From Thamnocephalis sphaerospora (taxonomy: Eukaryota > Zoopagomycota > Zoopagomycetes > Zoopagales > Sigmoideomycetaceae), in contig KZ992629.1 of the NCBI GenBank assembly GCA_003614735.1, positions 1-25,297 of the forward strand: 25,297 nucleotides of DNA, given 5' to 3'. This document shows positions 1 to 9,272 of the stretch, piece after piece; positions within the stretch are counted from its first letter, which is position 1; every line of letters starts with the position of its first letter. The position numbers and the translations under genes were made by a program. Under the pieces are notes generated by a model. It was not told the DNA's origin. It saw nothing but the letters and a program-made list of their open reading frames with translations, and made no database searches.

Positions 1-871
1 ATACTATCTAATATTTCAATGGCAGCTGTCTACATCTATGATATAGTGTGCCTGTAAATGGTTTGGGCGACGCACGCAGCAGAATAAATGGGCCAGTGTA
101 ACGAATCTCGATGCAGCGTAATCATAGCTGTAAGAATAGACTGTGGTCTTTTATTGAACTGGGATAGGGCTGTAACAGGATGCAGCGCCAAGTTGCTACT
201 TGGATCTAGCGACACAACCCCGTACTTTACCCGCTGCGTAACAGTGACCAGATGTTAGCGAAATCGTGTGCCATCGTACATGCGCCTACCGTGCAACACC
301 AACCATGCCGCCGATAGTGACAAACGGATTAAACCAGATACCAGCGCCGAGTTTCTCCTGCACAGTAGTAACAGCGCCACTGCCCATCCGTGCTACAAGG
401 CCGCCGTAATGCTCTGGATGCTGCTGCAGATTCACGCTGTGCCAGTGATGCGGGTGGGTCACGGCAAAGATGAGATCGACCAGCGGCGCCTGTGGTGCCA
501 ACAGCGCGTACGCGCCAGCTCGTTAGCTCGGCTAGACTACGATAACCTCCCCTGGTAGCACCCACCTCAACGTTACGGCCCGTGTTTCCTTTGCCGCCCT
601 CGCCAAAATACGCATAGCCGTGCTGGCGAAACACACCGCTGCCGTAGGCAAATGCAAAGCGTACAGGCGCCCGAAACTGATCCAGCACACTCTTGAGGTC
701 GCGGTCTATGGTCAGCAGCGGTGATGGCGCCGAAACGGAACCAGGCATGAAATCCTTGTCGGCCGTTTCCGGCACGGAATGCAGACCGCGGCGACCAGGG
801 TGCAGTGCCAGCCCTGCGTCCTGGTCGGCGAGAAACCCACGTTGGCGCGGAATAGCGGTGGAATAGGACAT
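1..871 (-). CDS. TAM41: TAM41-like mitochondrial phosphatidate cytidylyltransferase, 5' part (cut by window edge)
   Basis: TAM41 makes CDP-diacylglycerol on the matrix side of the mitochondrial inner membrane, feeding cardiolipin synthesis. Exons read on the minus strand: 871-566, 489-304, 233-200 and 127-about 76; the rest lies beyond position 1. Exon 1 carries the nucleotidyltransferase GS motif (YGSGVF, residues 76-81). Exon 2 opens with the metal-binding-type VDLIF and continues with family blocks HPHHWHSVNL and GAGIWFNPFVT. Exon 3 gives VKYGVV. Exon 4 gives a weaker match to the L-RD-L-W-LY block. Introns are 76, 70 and 72 bp, phase-consistent, with a CTAAC-like branch in the first two; the second donor (GTTGGT) is weak. 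About 192 residues are visible of a family length near 350-400. No arginine-rich mitochondrial leader precedes residue 1 in frame, although the frame is open without ATG for about 50 codons upstream, so a further 5' exon is possible. Family identity is firm; the exon 4 boundary and the start are less so. Confidence 0.8.
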
Positions 872-1555
872 GAGCGCTGTAGGGTGGACGGGGCAGGCGG
901 ACCGGTTAAAGCAAACAGAAAGAGGCGCAGCAGCAACGTGCGCGGCAAATAATGACGCGTAGGCCGGAGCTGCAAGAAAGATGGCGGCCTGTGGTTGGTC
1001 GGCGCGGCTATCAGCCGCCCATCATACAATGTGACTGGTGTGCAGTGCGAATTTGGACATTTAGCGGGAGGCCGCTGCATTTTATAGACTGACGGACGCG
1101 GTAAACGAGAGAAGAACGCGTGCGCGTGACGACAAGCCAGACACGCCGCAAAGAAGCGGAACCGGCAAGAGTAGTAGCAGCGGCACGGCCATTGACCGTT
1201 GTAGCAGCAACGGCCTGCCAGCGCCGGCAGTGGTCTTGTGTAGGAGAGACAAACGTTGAGAGGCGCGAGTGCTGATGTGCAATCATGCGCCATCACCATG
1301 ATCGTAGAGCGGAACGGCGTGTAAAAGGGCGAGCGGTGCTGGATGAGCTGCGCGCGCTGCATAGGCAGGCAAGCGAGCAAAGTGGGGTGGGCGGAAGCAA
1401 GCATGTGGGTGGACAGAAGCGACGAGCGGGCGCTCAACCGGTATATACATAACAAAAGGAGAGGAAATGCAAACTGTACGCGAATGGCGAAATGTGATGG
1501 GCTGCCGACAAGCAACCAGGACAGACAGACGTGATGCAGCAAACGCACAGTCCGT
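872..1555. other. Intergenic region between TAM41 start and bZIP stop
   Basis: Both flanking genes read leftward, so this holds the bZIP 3' end and the TAM41 promoter. A long minus-strand open frame crosses it, but its peptide is Arg/Pro/Leu-rich, matches no family I know, and overlaps both flanking genes in other frames. Apart from the TATA-like box and a TATATA near 1442-1447, I see nothing definite. Confidence 0.5.
1080..1086 (-). promoter_or_regulatory. TATA-like box upstream of TAM41
   Basis: TATAAAA on the minus strand, 209 bp before the chosen TAM41 start codon. The distance leaves room for a leader or an unrecognised first exon. Several short ATG-started frames lie between it and the start (for example near 1026), so upstream ORFs are possible. 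Confidence 0.35.
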
Positions 1556-3187
1556 TTAGTGCACGATGATGCGGTGCTCTCCCCAGGTCGGGTGAGAGGC
1601 GGACCGATCCTTGTGAATGTCATCGGCGGCCGGGGTTAGCAGCTGGTTCGACGCGGTCGAAGAGTTGGAGGCGCTGCGCGTCATTGCGGTCGAGCTAGTC
1701 ACCGGGTTGCGCAGCGCCGGCCGCTTGCGTGCAAGCAGGTTGTATGCACTGCTGCTACCAGATCCGCTGCTGGCCGAACCGACAGACGGTGCAACAGCCT
1801 CGCCAGCACCGGTGCTGGATGCAGAAGCGCTGGTGGCAGCGACCGGCGACAGAGGAAAGGAAGCGGGCGTACCGGGCACGACATCCTTGAGATTGAGTGC
1901 GGCCGCAGCGGCCATGGCAGCCTCCAGCTGCTCACGCAGCGAGCACACTTCCTTGCGCAGCGCGCGATTCTCCTGCTCGACGTCATTGAGCCGTGTGCGG
2001 CAGCCAGACAGCTCGCCACGCGTTTCCTTGACCTCGGCCTCTAGCGTGCCAATGTATTCCTTTCTCCGCAGGCGGAAGTTGCGTGCCGAGATTTTGTTGC
2101 GCAGCTGACGGCGCTCCTTGGGGGTCATTTTGCGGATTTCATCCTCGTCAGGCAGCGGATCGCGCCGTGCCTGGCCAAGGCCCTTGCTAGCTGCAACGCC
2201 GGCGCGCAGCGAGATGAGCTCGTTGACCATATCTTCATCCTCCATATCATCGTCATCGGAAGAGGTGGCATGGTGACGGCTAAAGAGCTTGCTGCTGCGG
2301 CGCGAGCGCGGGCTTTCTGGCCAGCCGTCAGCACTGGCAGATCCGGCAGTCGTACCGGCCGACGACGGCGCGCCATCGCCGGCGGTAGAGCGCGAGGCGC
2401 CAAATGAAGTTTTGATGGGCGCGGCACGCGCTGCCCGTTTGGAAGTGCCGGTCGACACGGCTGCGCCGGTGGCGTAGGGGGCGCCCGAAGGCGCCGCTGT
2501 GCGGGCGGCCGACACCTTGGACGACACCGACTGCCGGCGGCCGTCGCGGCGCGCACCGGGCAGCGCAACGAGGCCATCGGCCAAGTCGACGTCCATGCCG
2601 CTGGACTCGGGGTGCAGCAACAGCTGCGACGGCTGCACGGCAGGACCGGCCGGCGGCGTCGTGCCCGAGGAGAGCAGATGGGTCATCCACGCGTCGGCCG
2701 TGTTGGCATTGAGCGCCGCCAGCGAAGGCACAAAGCCGAGCGGCGCGCTCTTGACAGCTACCGGCGAGGTGGACCCTGCCGATGGTGCGCTGACCGACGT
2801 TGCCATGGGCGTTGTCTGCGGGTCAAAGGTAGCACGCAACGGCGAGTGGACCGGCGAAGCGGAGCTCCGGCTCGTGGCAGCAACGGCGGCGACCTCGGCG
2901 GCGGCGGCGGCAGCAGCCAGCGCGGCGGGGTCGTTGCTCATGAAGGCGAGCTGGTCGCTCAGGTAGTACTGGAATAGCTCGGAGGCCGACACGGCTGGGG
3001 ACAACGTGTCGGTGCTGCCCCAAGAGAGGTCATAGCCGGCGCCGGCGCCTGCTAGCGCGTCAACCCGGCACGGCGCAGCAATGCCGTTGCTGCTGGAAGC
3101 AACGGTGGCGGCGGCAGCGGCGGCGGCGTTGGTCGATTCGTCGGCCATCTGCAGGTCCACGAAAGCGTCAAAGGGATCTTCGGACAT
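1556..3187 (-). CDS. bZIP transcription factor, intronless
   Basis: A sequence-specific DNA-binding protein expected to act in the nucleus as a dimer. Numbering from the longest frame (ATG at 3406, 616 aa), the basic region lies at about 428-451 with the N-x7-R signature in RNKISARNFRLRRKEY. The coiled coil follows, with heptad positions V459, L466, L473, N480, V487 and L494, the usual Asn in place of one leucine. The N-terminal half is Ala/Ser/Pro-rich and disordered, with Ala runs at 94-100 and 161-170; an acidic patch (SSDDDDMEDED) precedes the basic region. Three in-frame starts exist: 3406, 3241 and 3187. I chose 3187 (purine at -3, followed by MSEDPFDAF) because upstream codons are low-complexity Thr/Ala and leader-like. 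The exact subfamily (stress, nitrogen or unfolded-protein type) cannot be told from the sequence. Confidence 0.85.
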   Translation of the reverse strand: MSEDPFDAFVDLQMADESTNAAAAAAATVASSSNGIAAPCRVDALAGAGAGYDLSWGSTDTLSPAVSASELFQYYLSDQLAFMSNDPAALAAAAAAAEVAAVAATSRSSASPVHSPLRATFDPQTTPMATSVSAPSAGSTSPVAVKSAPLGFVPSLAALNANTADAWMTHLLSSGTTPPAGPAVQPSQLLLHPESSGMDVDLADGLVALPGARRDGRRQSVSSKVSAARTAAPSGAPYATGAAVSTGTSKRAARAAPIKTSFGASRSTAGDGAPSSAGTTAGSASADGWPESPRSRRSSKLFSRHHATSSDDDDMEDEDMVNELISLRAGVAASKGLGQARRDPLPDEDEIRKMTPKERRQLRNKISARNFRLRRKEYIGTLEAEVKETRGELSGCRTRLNDVEQENRALRKEVCSLREQLEAAMAAAAALNLKDVVPGTPASFPLSPVAATSASASSTGAGEAVAPSVGSASSGSGSSSAYNLLARKRPALRNPVTSSTAMTRSASNSSTASNQLLTPAADDIHKDRSASHPTWGEHRIIVH

Positions 3188-3310
3188 TGCGGCAACGGTG
3201 GCGGTAGTGGCGGTAGCGGTGGTGGTAGCGGCGACGGTCATACGGTAAGGTAAAGCGGTAACGTGCGTAAAGAGGCGACCGCTCGTTGGTGAGAGCAGGC
3301 GAGCAAGCGT

Positions 3311-3376
3311 CTGCAGACACGGCGAACGCACGTCGTTGGTTCGTTCGTTAGCAGCCGACGACGGTGCAAGACGCAC
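3311..3376 (-). other. Possible 66-bp intron in the bZIP leader
   Basis: On the minus strand a GTGCGT donor at 3376, a GCTAACG branch-like site and a CTGCAG acceptor ending at 3311 make an intron of the same size and style as the proven ones nearby. It is phase 0 and a multiple of three, so with the distal ATG at 3406 it would remove 22 codons without changing frame. If translation starts at 3187 it lies in the 5' leader. Confidence 0.3.
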
Positions 3377-3457
3377 GCCAAGAGAACCAAAGGCGTTGAG
3401 GAGCACACACCCGCGTCACTTTCTTGCGCGACAGTAGCCAAGCGGAAGCAAGGGTGT

Positions 3458-3473
3458 AGAGAGAGAGAGAGAG
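3458..3473. repeat. (AG/CT)n microsatellite in bZIP 5' leader
   Basis: Eight AG dinucleotides on the plus strand, hence a CT tract in the direction of bZIP transcription. It sits in a longer pyrimidine-rich stretch typical of fungal leaders and promoters. Confidence 0.8.
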
Positions 3474-3960
3474 GGCGAAGGAGAGAGGAGCACGGAAGGC
3501 GCAGGGCCAAGAGTGGGAACGTGTAAGGGTAGGCACAGGCGATTGCAACGCTAGAGAGCAAACGACGCAGCAGTACAGGCAGAAGCTGCAGCAGCCGCAG
3601 ACGTAGCAAGTTGAAGAAGGTCAAGGAACGTTGGGGACGGAGTGGGAAAGCAGCCGTCAACCACACCACACGCACTACACAACAAGGTGAGTCAGCAAAG
3701 ACTGGGCGGGACGGGGAAATGAACAAGTGAACAGGGAAAGCGTAGCGGAAATGAACAGTTTGGCAGACTGGAGGAAGCCGTCGCCTGGTAAGAGGCTGAA
3801 ACAGAGCAAGAGAGGTGTGGGTGTGGGTGGGTGGTCGGGAGCAGGTGCACACTGGGGGGCGAGTGCGGCCGTGGAGGAGACTGTAGGTACTTGTACTGAG
3901 CGGCGAGTGAGAGCAGGCGAGCGAACTGGATAGAGCGAGAGAGAGCAGCGGTGAGTGGAT

Positions 3961-4010
3961 GGTGGTGGTGGTGGTGGATGAGTGGATGGATGAATGAATG
4001 CATGCATGCA
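3961..4010. repeat. Compound microsatellite (GGT)n-(TGGA)n-(TGAA)n-(TGCA)n
   Basis: GGT triplets at 3961-3977 grade into TGGA, TGAA and TGCA tetramers ending in a CATGCATGCA palindrome. It falls in non-coding sequence upstream of the bZIP gene. Confidence 0.8.
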
Positions 4011-4677
4011 GTGAATGGCAAATGGGGCTGCGAATGCACCACCCAACCGTGCAGCCGTCCCGCAATAGACAGCCGTCCGACTATTCGTCACGGGCCAACG
4101 ATGCAGCGCGTGCACGCTCGTGTGTGGGCGGATGGGCGCACATATGGCGTACACCACTCGCGCTACGCTTCGGCCTTGCCGCCCTCCTTGTCGCGGGTGG
4201 TGGTCAGTGCAGCGCACATATCGATGCAGTGACCAGCGCATGCATCCAAGGGACCCGACGTCAGTGCACGCTGTCGGCGATAGAGAGAGGGCGGTGCTGC
4301 ACTGTATGCTGGCCAGCTAGTGCCTGCAACGTTGCCATTGCCACTGCCACCGTCGCTGTTGCCGTTCACGAGTCACTGCATCCAAGTCAGCGGCAATACG
4401 GCAGCGATGGCGACGCAGAGGCGTGGCGATGGGACCTCTTCCGCCGTGTATGTGCAACGTAGAAGCGGATCGCACGGGGAAGCGGTGCCGGAATGAAGCG
4501 CAACGGAGCTGCTGAGACACGTCACGGAGAAAGAAGCGTCGTTGCACCAAGCCATCCCATCTGCTGTCAAAGAGCCTACGTATGCGTACGTACAAGTCTG
4601 TCGACAGGCATGCTCGCCAGCGTAGAGGCACGCGTGTGTATCCACGTCTGTGTATGTTTTGCCCATTCGCTCCCTTG

Positions 4678-4695
4678 CTCTCTCTCTCTCTCTCT
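4678..4695. repeat. (CT)n microsatellite
   Basis: Nine CT dinucleotides. Nearby DNA is rich in CGTACG/GTACGTAC palindromes (4575-4595 and 4760-4775). Confidence 0.8.
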
Positions 4696-4962
4696 GTCAG
4701 CCGGCTGCTGTGTACGCGCGTGCACAACAGCGGCCATATCCAACGTGCACGCACGCAATCGCGTACGTACGCACAGACAGGCGGACGAGCGGTTGGCCGG
4801 GCCTGGCATGCACGCGCAAGACGAAACGCGCCACAGCATCGACAGGGCATACGTGCGCGCGCAACAGTGTGAACGGCAGGCAGCAGAAAGTGGCCGAGCA
4901 TGACACTCAGACGCCACGTTGCGCGCTGATCAACGTGGCCATCCGCATTGGCGCCGATAGTG

Positions 4963-5075
4963 CACACACACTCACACACACTTCATGTCGGGCGATAAAA
5001 GATACCGCGGGCGACACGCTCTTGCCCCACTGTGGCACGCCTGGTGACGAGCGATACCACACACACACACACACA
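4963..5075. repeat. (CA)n microsatellites
   Basis: Interrupted CA tracts at about 4963-4980 and an uninterrupted one at 5058-5074. A third CACA/CTCACACA cluster lies at about 5457-5490. Confidence 0.75.
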
Positions 5076-7573
5076 GGTTCACAGCTAGCGACGCCCGTCC
5101 GATGTATACGTAGCCAATGATCAGATTGGACCGCCACTTACCATAGGAAGAGTGCGGGCGTGCACGCTCGGCTAGCTGGCAACGTGCCCCTGCTCTGGGA
5201 TATCTGGTCACGGAGGCTTGTCTGTGTCTGCACCACGGGCATGGTACGCGCATCCGTCCGTCGACGCGACCGAGTTAGCATGTGGCGTGACTGCCAAGTA
5301 GCGATGACCCGCGCGATAATGATAGATGCTGCCATCACCAATATCGTCGCCGCCATCGAAACACAAGGCTGGGCGGTGGGACCGTGCCAGCCGGTACTCA
5401 AGAGGTGCAGCGTCGCGTAGCGCACACGTAAACATGGCGGCCCCATCGACGCGCACACGCTCACACACTCGCTCACACACTCACACTCGCGTTCGCCGCA
5501 AAAGTGCACCGGCGCTCCGCTGGCTCGTGCTCGCCTCTGCTACCTTTTCGGCCTTCACGTACACCCACGCCAGACGGCGATGGCGGCAACGACTCACGGA
5601 CCTGGTGGCACAACATGCTCTTTGCTGGCCGCGCACCACTCAGCACCCACACACCATGATGCTGGAGGTGATAGGGTGCACAACCAGTAGCCCAATGCAC
5701 TGCGAACGTGCCTACGCAGCAACAAAGGCAATAACGCGATGACGATCCCATACCCATAGCCACGGCCGCTTCGGCGTCGGCCTTCGCCGCTCCTTTTTTC
5801 GTAAAGAAAAACAGTGCTGCACGGCGCACTGCATGGACGCAGCATCACCGCTCCGCCATTGGAGGGCCAGAGGGTCTGTGACGCGGTGCTGCCCCGACCA
5901 GCACTTTGGCGCGCTGCGGTGGCGTTGGAGGCCTTGCCCAAACAACGTTGACGGTGGGAATGGCGCCGCGCTACCAAGCCGCACGCGCAGCGTCTGCATC
6001 TGGTATTACCGCTTACCGGAGGAATGACGGCAAGAAAGTGCCAGGCCGTGCGCGGTAAGACAGACAAGCGCTTTGGTCGATTGGTGTTCCGGAAAACGTA
6101 GTGTCTGGTTGGATCGCAACGAGTTCGCAAGCGGCGCGCACAAATGTAACCTCGGTCACGGCGCGGCGGCGGTGGCTGCTTCGGCCTACAGCGGCGAAAA
6201 AAAGGCAGAAAGCAAACAAGTGCAAAGTGCGCTTGAACAAGCGGGCTCAGGTCGCCTGCTCGACGTCTTATACATCCACGCCGCCACACCAGGCTACGGC
6301 GGCGCAGAGACGGCTGTTACCCCGGCAAGCGGCGCCTGCTCCATGGCGCTCCTTATCACCCCTCGCCTGCCTCCAGTCAAAAGGGGGCGACCGTGGTCGC
6401 AGCCGTGGCAATGGTGCGAATGTATCGGTGAACGTGGGGGCACTGGAACGTGCACCCGTTCACAGCAGCGCTTTGCTGCATAGCAGACTTGCAGACCGGC
6501 AGCCATTGCTGCGACCCTGCTGCATCCAGGGAGGCGGAGACGCAGAGATAGCGTAGCACAACAAGGCGCAACAAGGCTGGCAAGCAGCCGTGCCTCTGCC
6601 GCTATGACAGCACTAGCCGTCCTTGCTGTCCTAGCACCTGCCATCTGTCCTCTGTGTGCGCCTCGGGAAAAAGGAGCATACTACATGCCTTGCGGCCTCT
6701 GGCGGTTTGCCCATCCTTGCGTGCAATTGCCTCTCCTTTGCACAGAGACTACCGCAGACACCCCTTTCCACACTGCCCACAAGCATACTGACGGGATGAT
6801 CAGCAGCGTAACAAATCCGCGCACGCTTTTTGCACCGCTGGCTGCCGCCACTCGTCGGTCGCGAGCAGATTTCAACCAAGGTCGATAGCACACATTGATA
6901 AATAAATAAAGTAGCAAACCAGCCAATGGCTCATGCTAGACGTTATTGCCCAAGCCTAACCCGCCGTGCTTAGGCGTATGCCGCAAGGCGAATTCCAAAA
7001 GCTGATACATTTCCGCCGCTGACGAAAGCGTTTACGCCACTGTAGCAAGTAAGCAATAGGTACGTGCTACCCGGGATACACTGGGCCGCCTTTCGTCATT
7101 GCGGACGCCAGCGGTGTTGCGGTGAAGATCCTGTTCGAGGGAACGGCGCACAACCCAGTGCACAGATGCAGCGATATCGCAGGCTCTAATTACCGGCCAA
7201 CCAGCAGCTGCAATGCACGAAATAAGAGCTGCTAAATAAAACCACCAAGTAAAAACGGGCATTTTCGACCGTCACAAGAACAGCTGGAGGTGGAACAAGT
7301 GCCCGAATTCAGTGGTATACCAGAATCGCAGGTACCCACGATAAAGATAAACATCTGTGATGGCGTGCAGTAAAGTTGGGGCAACTGGTGTGGCGGTGGG
7401 CCGAAATCGGCGGGCAAGCGCGAGTCCACGTCATCCATCGATCACACATCACCGCCTTATCAATCACCCAACCAGAATACGACAATTTGCAGGCGCATTG
7501 ACCGAAAGCCCAGCCGTTCGTACGAGTGCAAAGCAGCACAGAGTCTTCCATAGATTGCCAATATAGAACCATT

Positions 7574-8530
7574 TCTGGCTTACCGGCAAGCACCTCGCTG
7601 GCACTTTACCGTGTGTCCGCACATTCGCGAGTGTTTAACACGCACTGTCTCGTTAGCAGGCCCTCCGTTGACAAACAGAAAAGACCTTGGTACAATGACG
7701 ACGATAGCCATGTGAGAAAGCCCGAGATGGTCTGAACTCGGCAATAAAGCTCAGTGCGCGTCTTTTCTCCTTGTAGGATTGGCGCAAATCTCGTGAAGAG
7801 CAAATTTTAAGCATAAGGCTGTGCAACGCTTGAGATGGCGTGCCAACCGCTAGGCCAAGCGTTTGACTCCAAACATTCCGCCACTAGCAAGCGCCTCACT
7901 GGCATTTATTAACCATCAGCCGATTCATGAGCGCTTGGCGTTTCCAGCCAGATCAGCAGATTACAGATGGCTATGCTGCAAACGAAAAGACGTGTTGCTT
8001 ATGGTAGCGGATTACGCGTATAGACAGTACAGCAAAAGAAAGCAGATTTTACAGCTTGGTGGTCGAAGCTGCCGCTGATGCAAGGAAGCAGTTATCAAAT
8101 GCCTGCCTCGCGCTCTGGCTCTCCGCTGCCGTTGACGAGGAGTAAAGGGTTGGTTACTAGTGGATTTTTCACCAATGTTTATCATATATCTGCAGGCTAG
8201 CAAGTGCTCGGCATTTCAGCGTAATCAGCAGATTACATGCATACATGTTGCGAACGAGAAAACGTGGCCATTGATCACTCCCAAAAATGTTCACTGGCGA
8301 GTATAAAATGTGCATTTATCAAGTGTTTGAAAGCTCGTGAGCGCCTAGTTCCTCCAGCATAAACCAGTAGATGGCAAATATTTATGCTGCGGATGTGCAA
8401 ACGTGCTGTAATAGTGGTGTTGATGCGCGAATACTAAAAAAAATAATTTTTTTTTTTTTTTGGTTACTGGGGAGTATCCCACTGACGTTTTATTAAGTGT
8501 CGGTGGACTCGTGAGCGTAAATCGCTCCCA
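7574..8530. repeat. Field of diverged ~110-170 bp repeats (at least five copies)
   Basis: Unit starts are near 7574, 7878, 8152, 8289 and 8461. Shared blocks, in order, are a GGTTACTGG/GAGTAT-like start, CACTGGCATTTATTAA-like, CTCGTGAGCGC-like, ATCAGCAGATTACA-like, and TGCTGCAAACGAAAAGACGTG-like shortened in some units. Copies 2 and 3 are almost identical over CAGCAGATTACA; copies 3, 4 and 5 share the start block; copies 1 and 2 share GGCAAGCACCTCGCTGGCA-like sequence. Divergence and uneven spacing mean these are old. I see no coding capacity and no clean terminal repeats, so I do not assign a family. Confidence 0.6.
8436..8461. repeat. A8 / T15 homopolymer pair
   Basis: Eight A residues at 8436-8443 and fifteen T at 8447-8461, only three bases apart, between the fourth and fifth diverged repeats. 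A second A-rich tract (A8 and A9 separated by T) lies at about 8533-8550. Confidence 0.8.
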
Positions 8531-8609
8531 TAAAAAAAATAAAAAAAAATTGCTGACGACATGGTAATCGGTATGGTGTTACTCTCCTTTTCTGATGAAA
8601 CTTACAACA

Positions 8610-8680
8610 GCGTAGTTGGTTTAGTGGTATAATTACCGCCTGCCACGCGGTAGACCTGGGTTCGATTCCCAGACTACGCA
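8610..8680 (+). tRNA. tRNA-Gly (anticodon GCC)
   Basis: A 71-nt cloverleaf. The acceptor stem GCGTAGT pairs with ACTACGC (8673-8679), with discriminator A at 8680. The anticodon stem ACCGC/GCGGT (8635-8639 with 8647-8651) encloses loop CTGCCAC, putting anticodon GCC at 8642-8644. The T-arm reads TGGG-TTCGATT-CCCA. Internal pol III promoters are intact: A box TGGTTTAGTGG (8617-8627) and B box GGTTCGATTCC (8659-8669). No intron; CCA is not encoded, as usual for eukaryotes. Confidence 0.97.
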
Positions 8681-8684
8681 CTCC

Positions 8685-8689
8685 TTTTT
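8685..8689 (+). terminator. RNA polymerase III terminator of tRNA-Gly
   Basis: TTTTT run five bases after the tRNA end. Confidence 0.8.
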
Positions 8690-9272
8690 GCCACCACACA
8701 GCTTGCTCACCTTCAAGGTGCGCTGCGTTTTAGCTTCCTTGACATCCCCCAGATGCGCTTGCTACACTTTTGCCCGCGCTCAAGCTTTTAGCCAAGTCAC
8801 TAGAATTCCAATTTGCACACTGCAACAGTTTGCTTCAAAAATGGCGCAACATCACGTCCTACATGCATGATCATGTGGGTTTACCAGATATTCCATGCTG
8901 ATCTGGTGATCACGAGCAGTCCGCTTGTTTTATACAGCGGGGCGTGAATGCTCGTGGAAGGTTGGTCAGATGGGTAGCACCAGCATGCTGCGTACAGCAC
9001 GTTTTGTCGTTTCGGGGGGGGCACAGCGCAGCCTGTAGTGCAAAAATTCTATGTATTTCACGAATAGTCAATGATGAGCACAACGCAGGCTGGCAGACAC
9101 TCGGTGAATTAGAGAGTGCAACGGGAGCGATTACTAGGCCTGCTTTAATATGCAGTCTAGTAAAACTCACAACTGTGCACACGCGTATGCGTTAGGTAAG
9201 GACAAAACGAGCGAGCCGACCAGGTTGTGAAGTAGCATCAACGTCAGCCAACAACAACGCCGGGGTGCGCGT
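8690..9272. other. Intergenic region downstream of tRNA-Gly
   Basis: AT-richer DNA without a convincing frame. It includes an eight-G run near 9015-9022 and the 3' flank of the CAP-domain gene. Nothing else recognised. Confidence 0.5.

Larger units (their letters stand above)
3407..7560. other. Gene desert, microsatellite-rich then unassigned
   Basis: No conserved protein could be read on either strand. The open frames have Arg/Cys/His-rich compositions expected from random GC-rich DNA, and several cross microsatellites. The left part, to about 5.5 kb, is full of short tandem repeats and may be the distal promoter or leader of the bZIP gene. At 6897-6909 there is an AATAAATAAA run, a possible polyadenylation signal for an unrecognised plus-strand transcript whose last frame would end near 6888. 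I cannot exclude a gene of many short exons or a non-coding RNA here. Confidence 0.5.

Noticed and set aside
712-1623. 303-codon minus-strand frame across the TAM41/bZIP gap
   Set aside because: It overlaps TAM41 exon 1 and the end of the bZIP gene in other frames, its composition is Arg/Pro/Cys/Leu-rich throughout, and it matches no family.
5594-6289. 231-codon minus-strand frame in the gene desert
   Set aside because: Arg/Cys/Pro-rich; several other frames are equally open here. No conserved motif and no splice-supported extension found.
7574-8530. Reading the repeat field as a tandem satellite or CRISPR-like array
   Set aside because: Unit spacing is uneven (about 137-300 bp) and copies are too diverged. 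No short identical repeats with regular spacers.
8493-8699. Minus-strand frame containing GIEPRSTAWQA
   Set aside because: This is the well-known artefact of translating a tRNA gene antisense.
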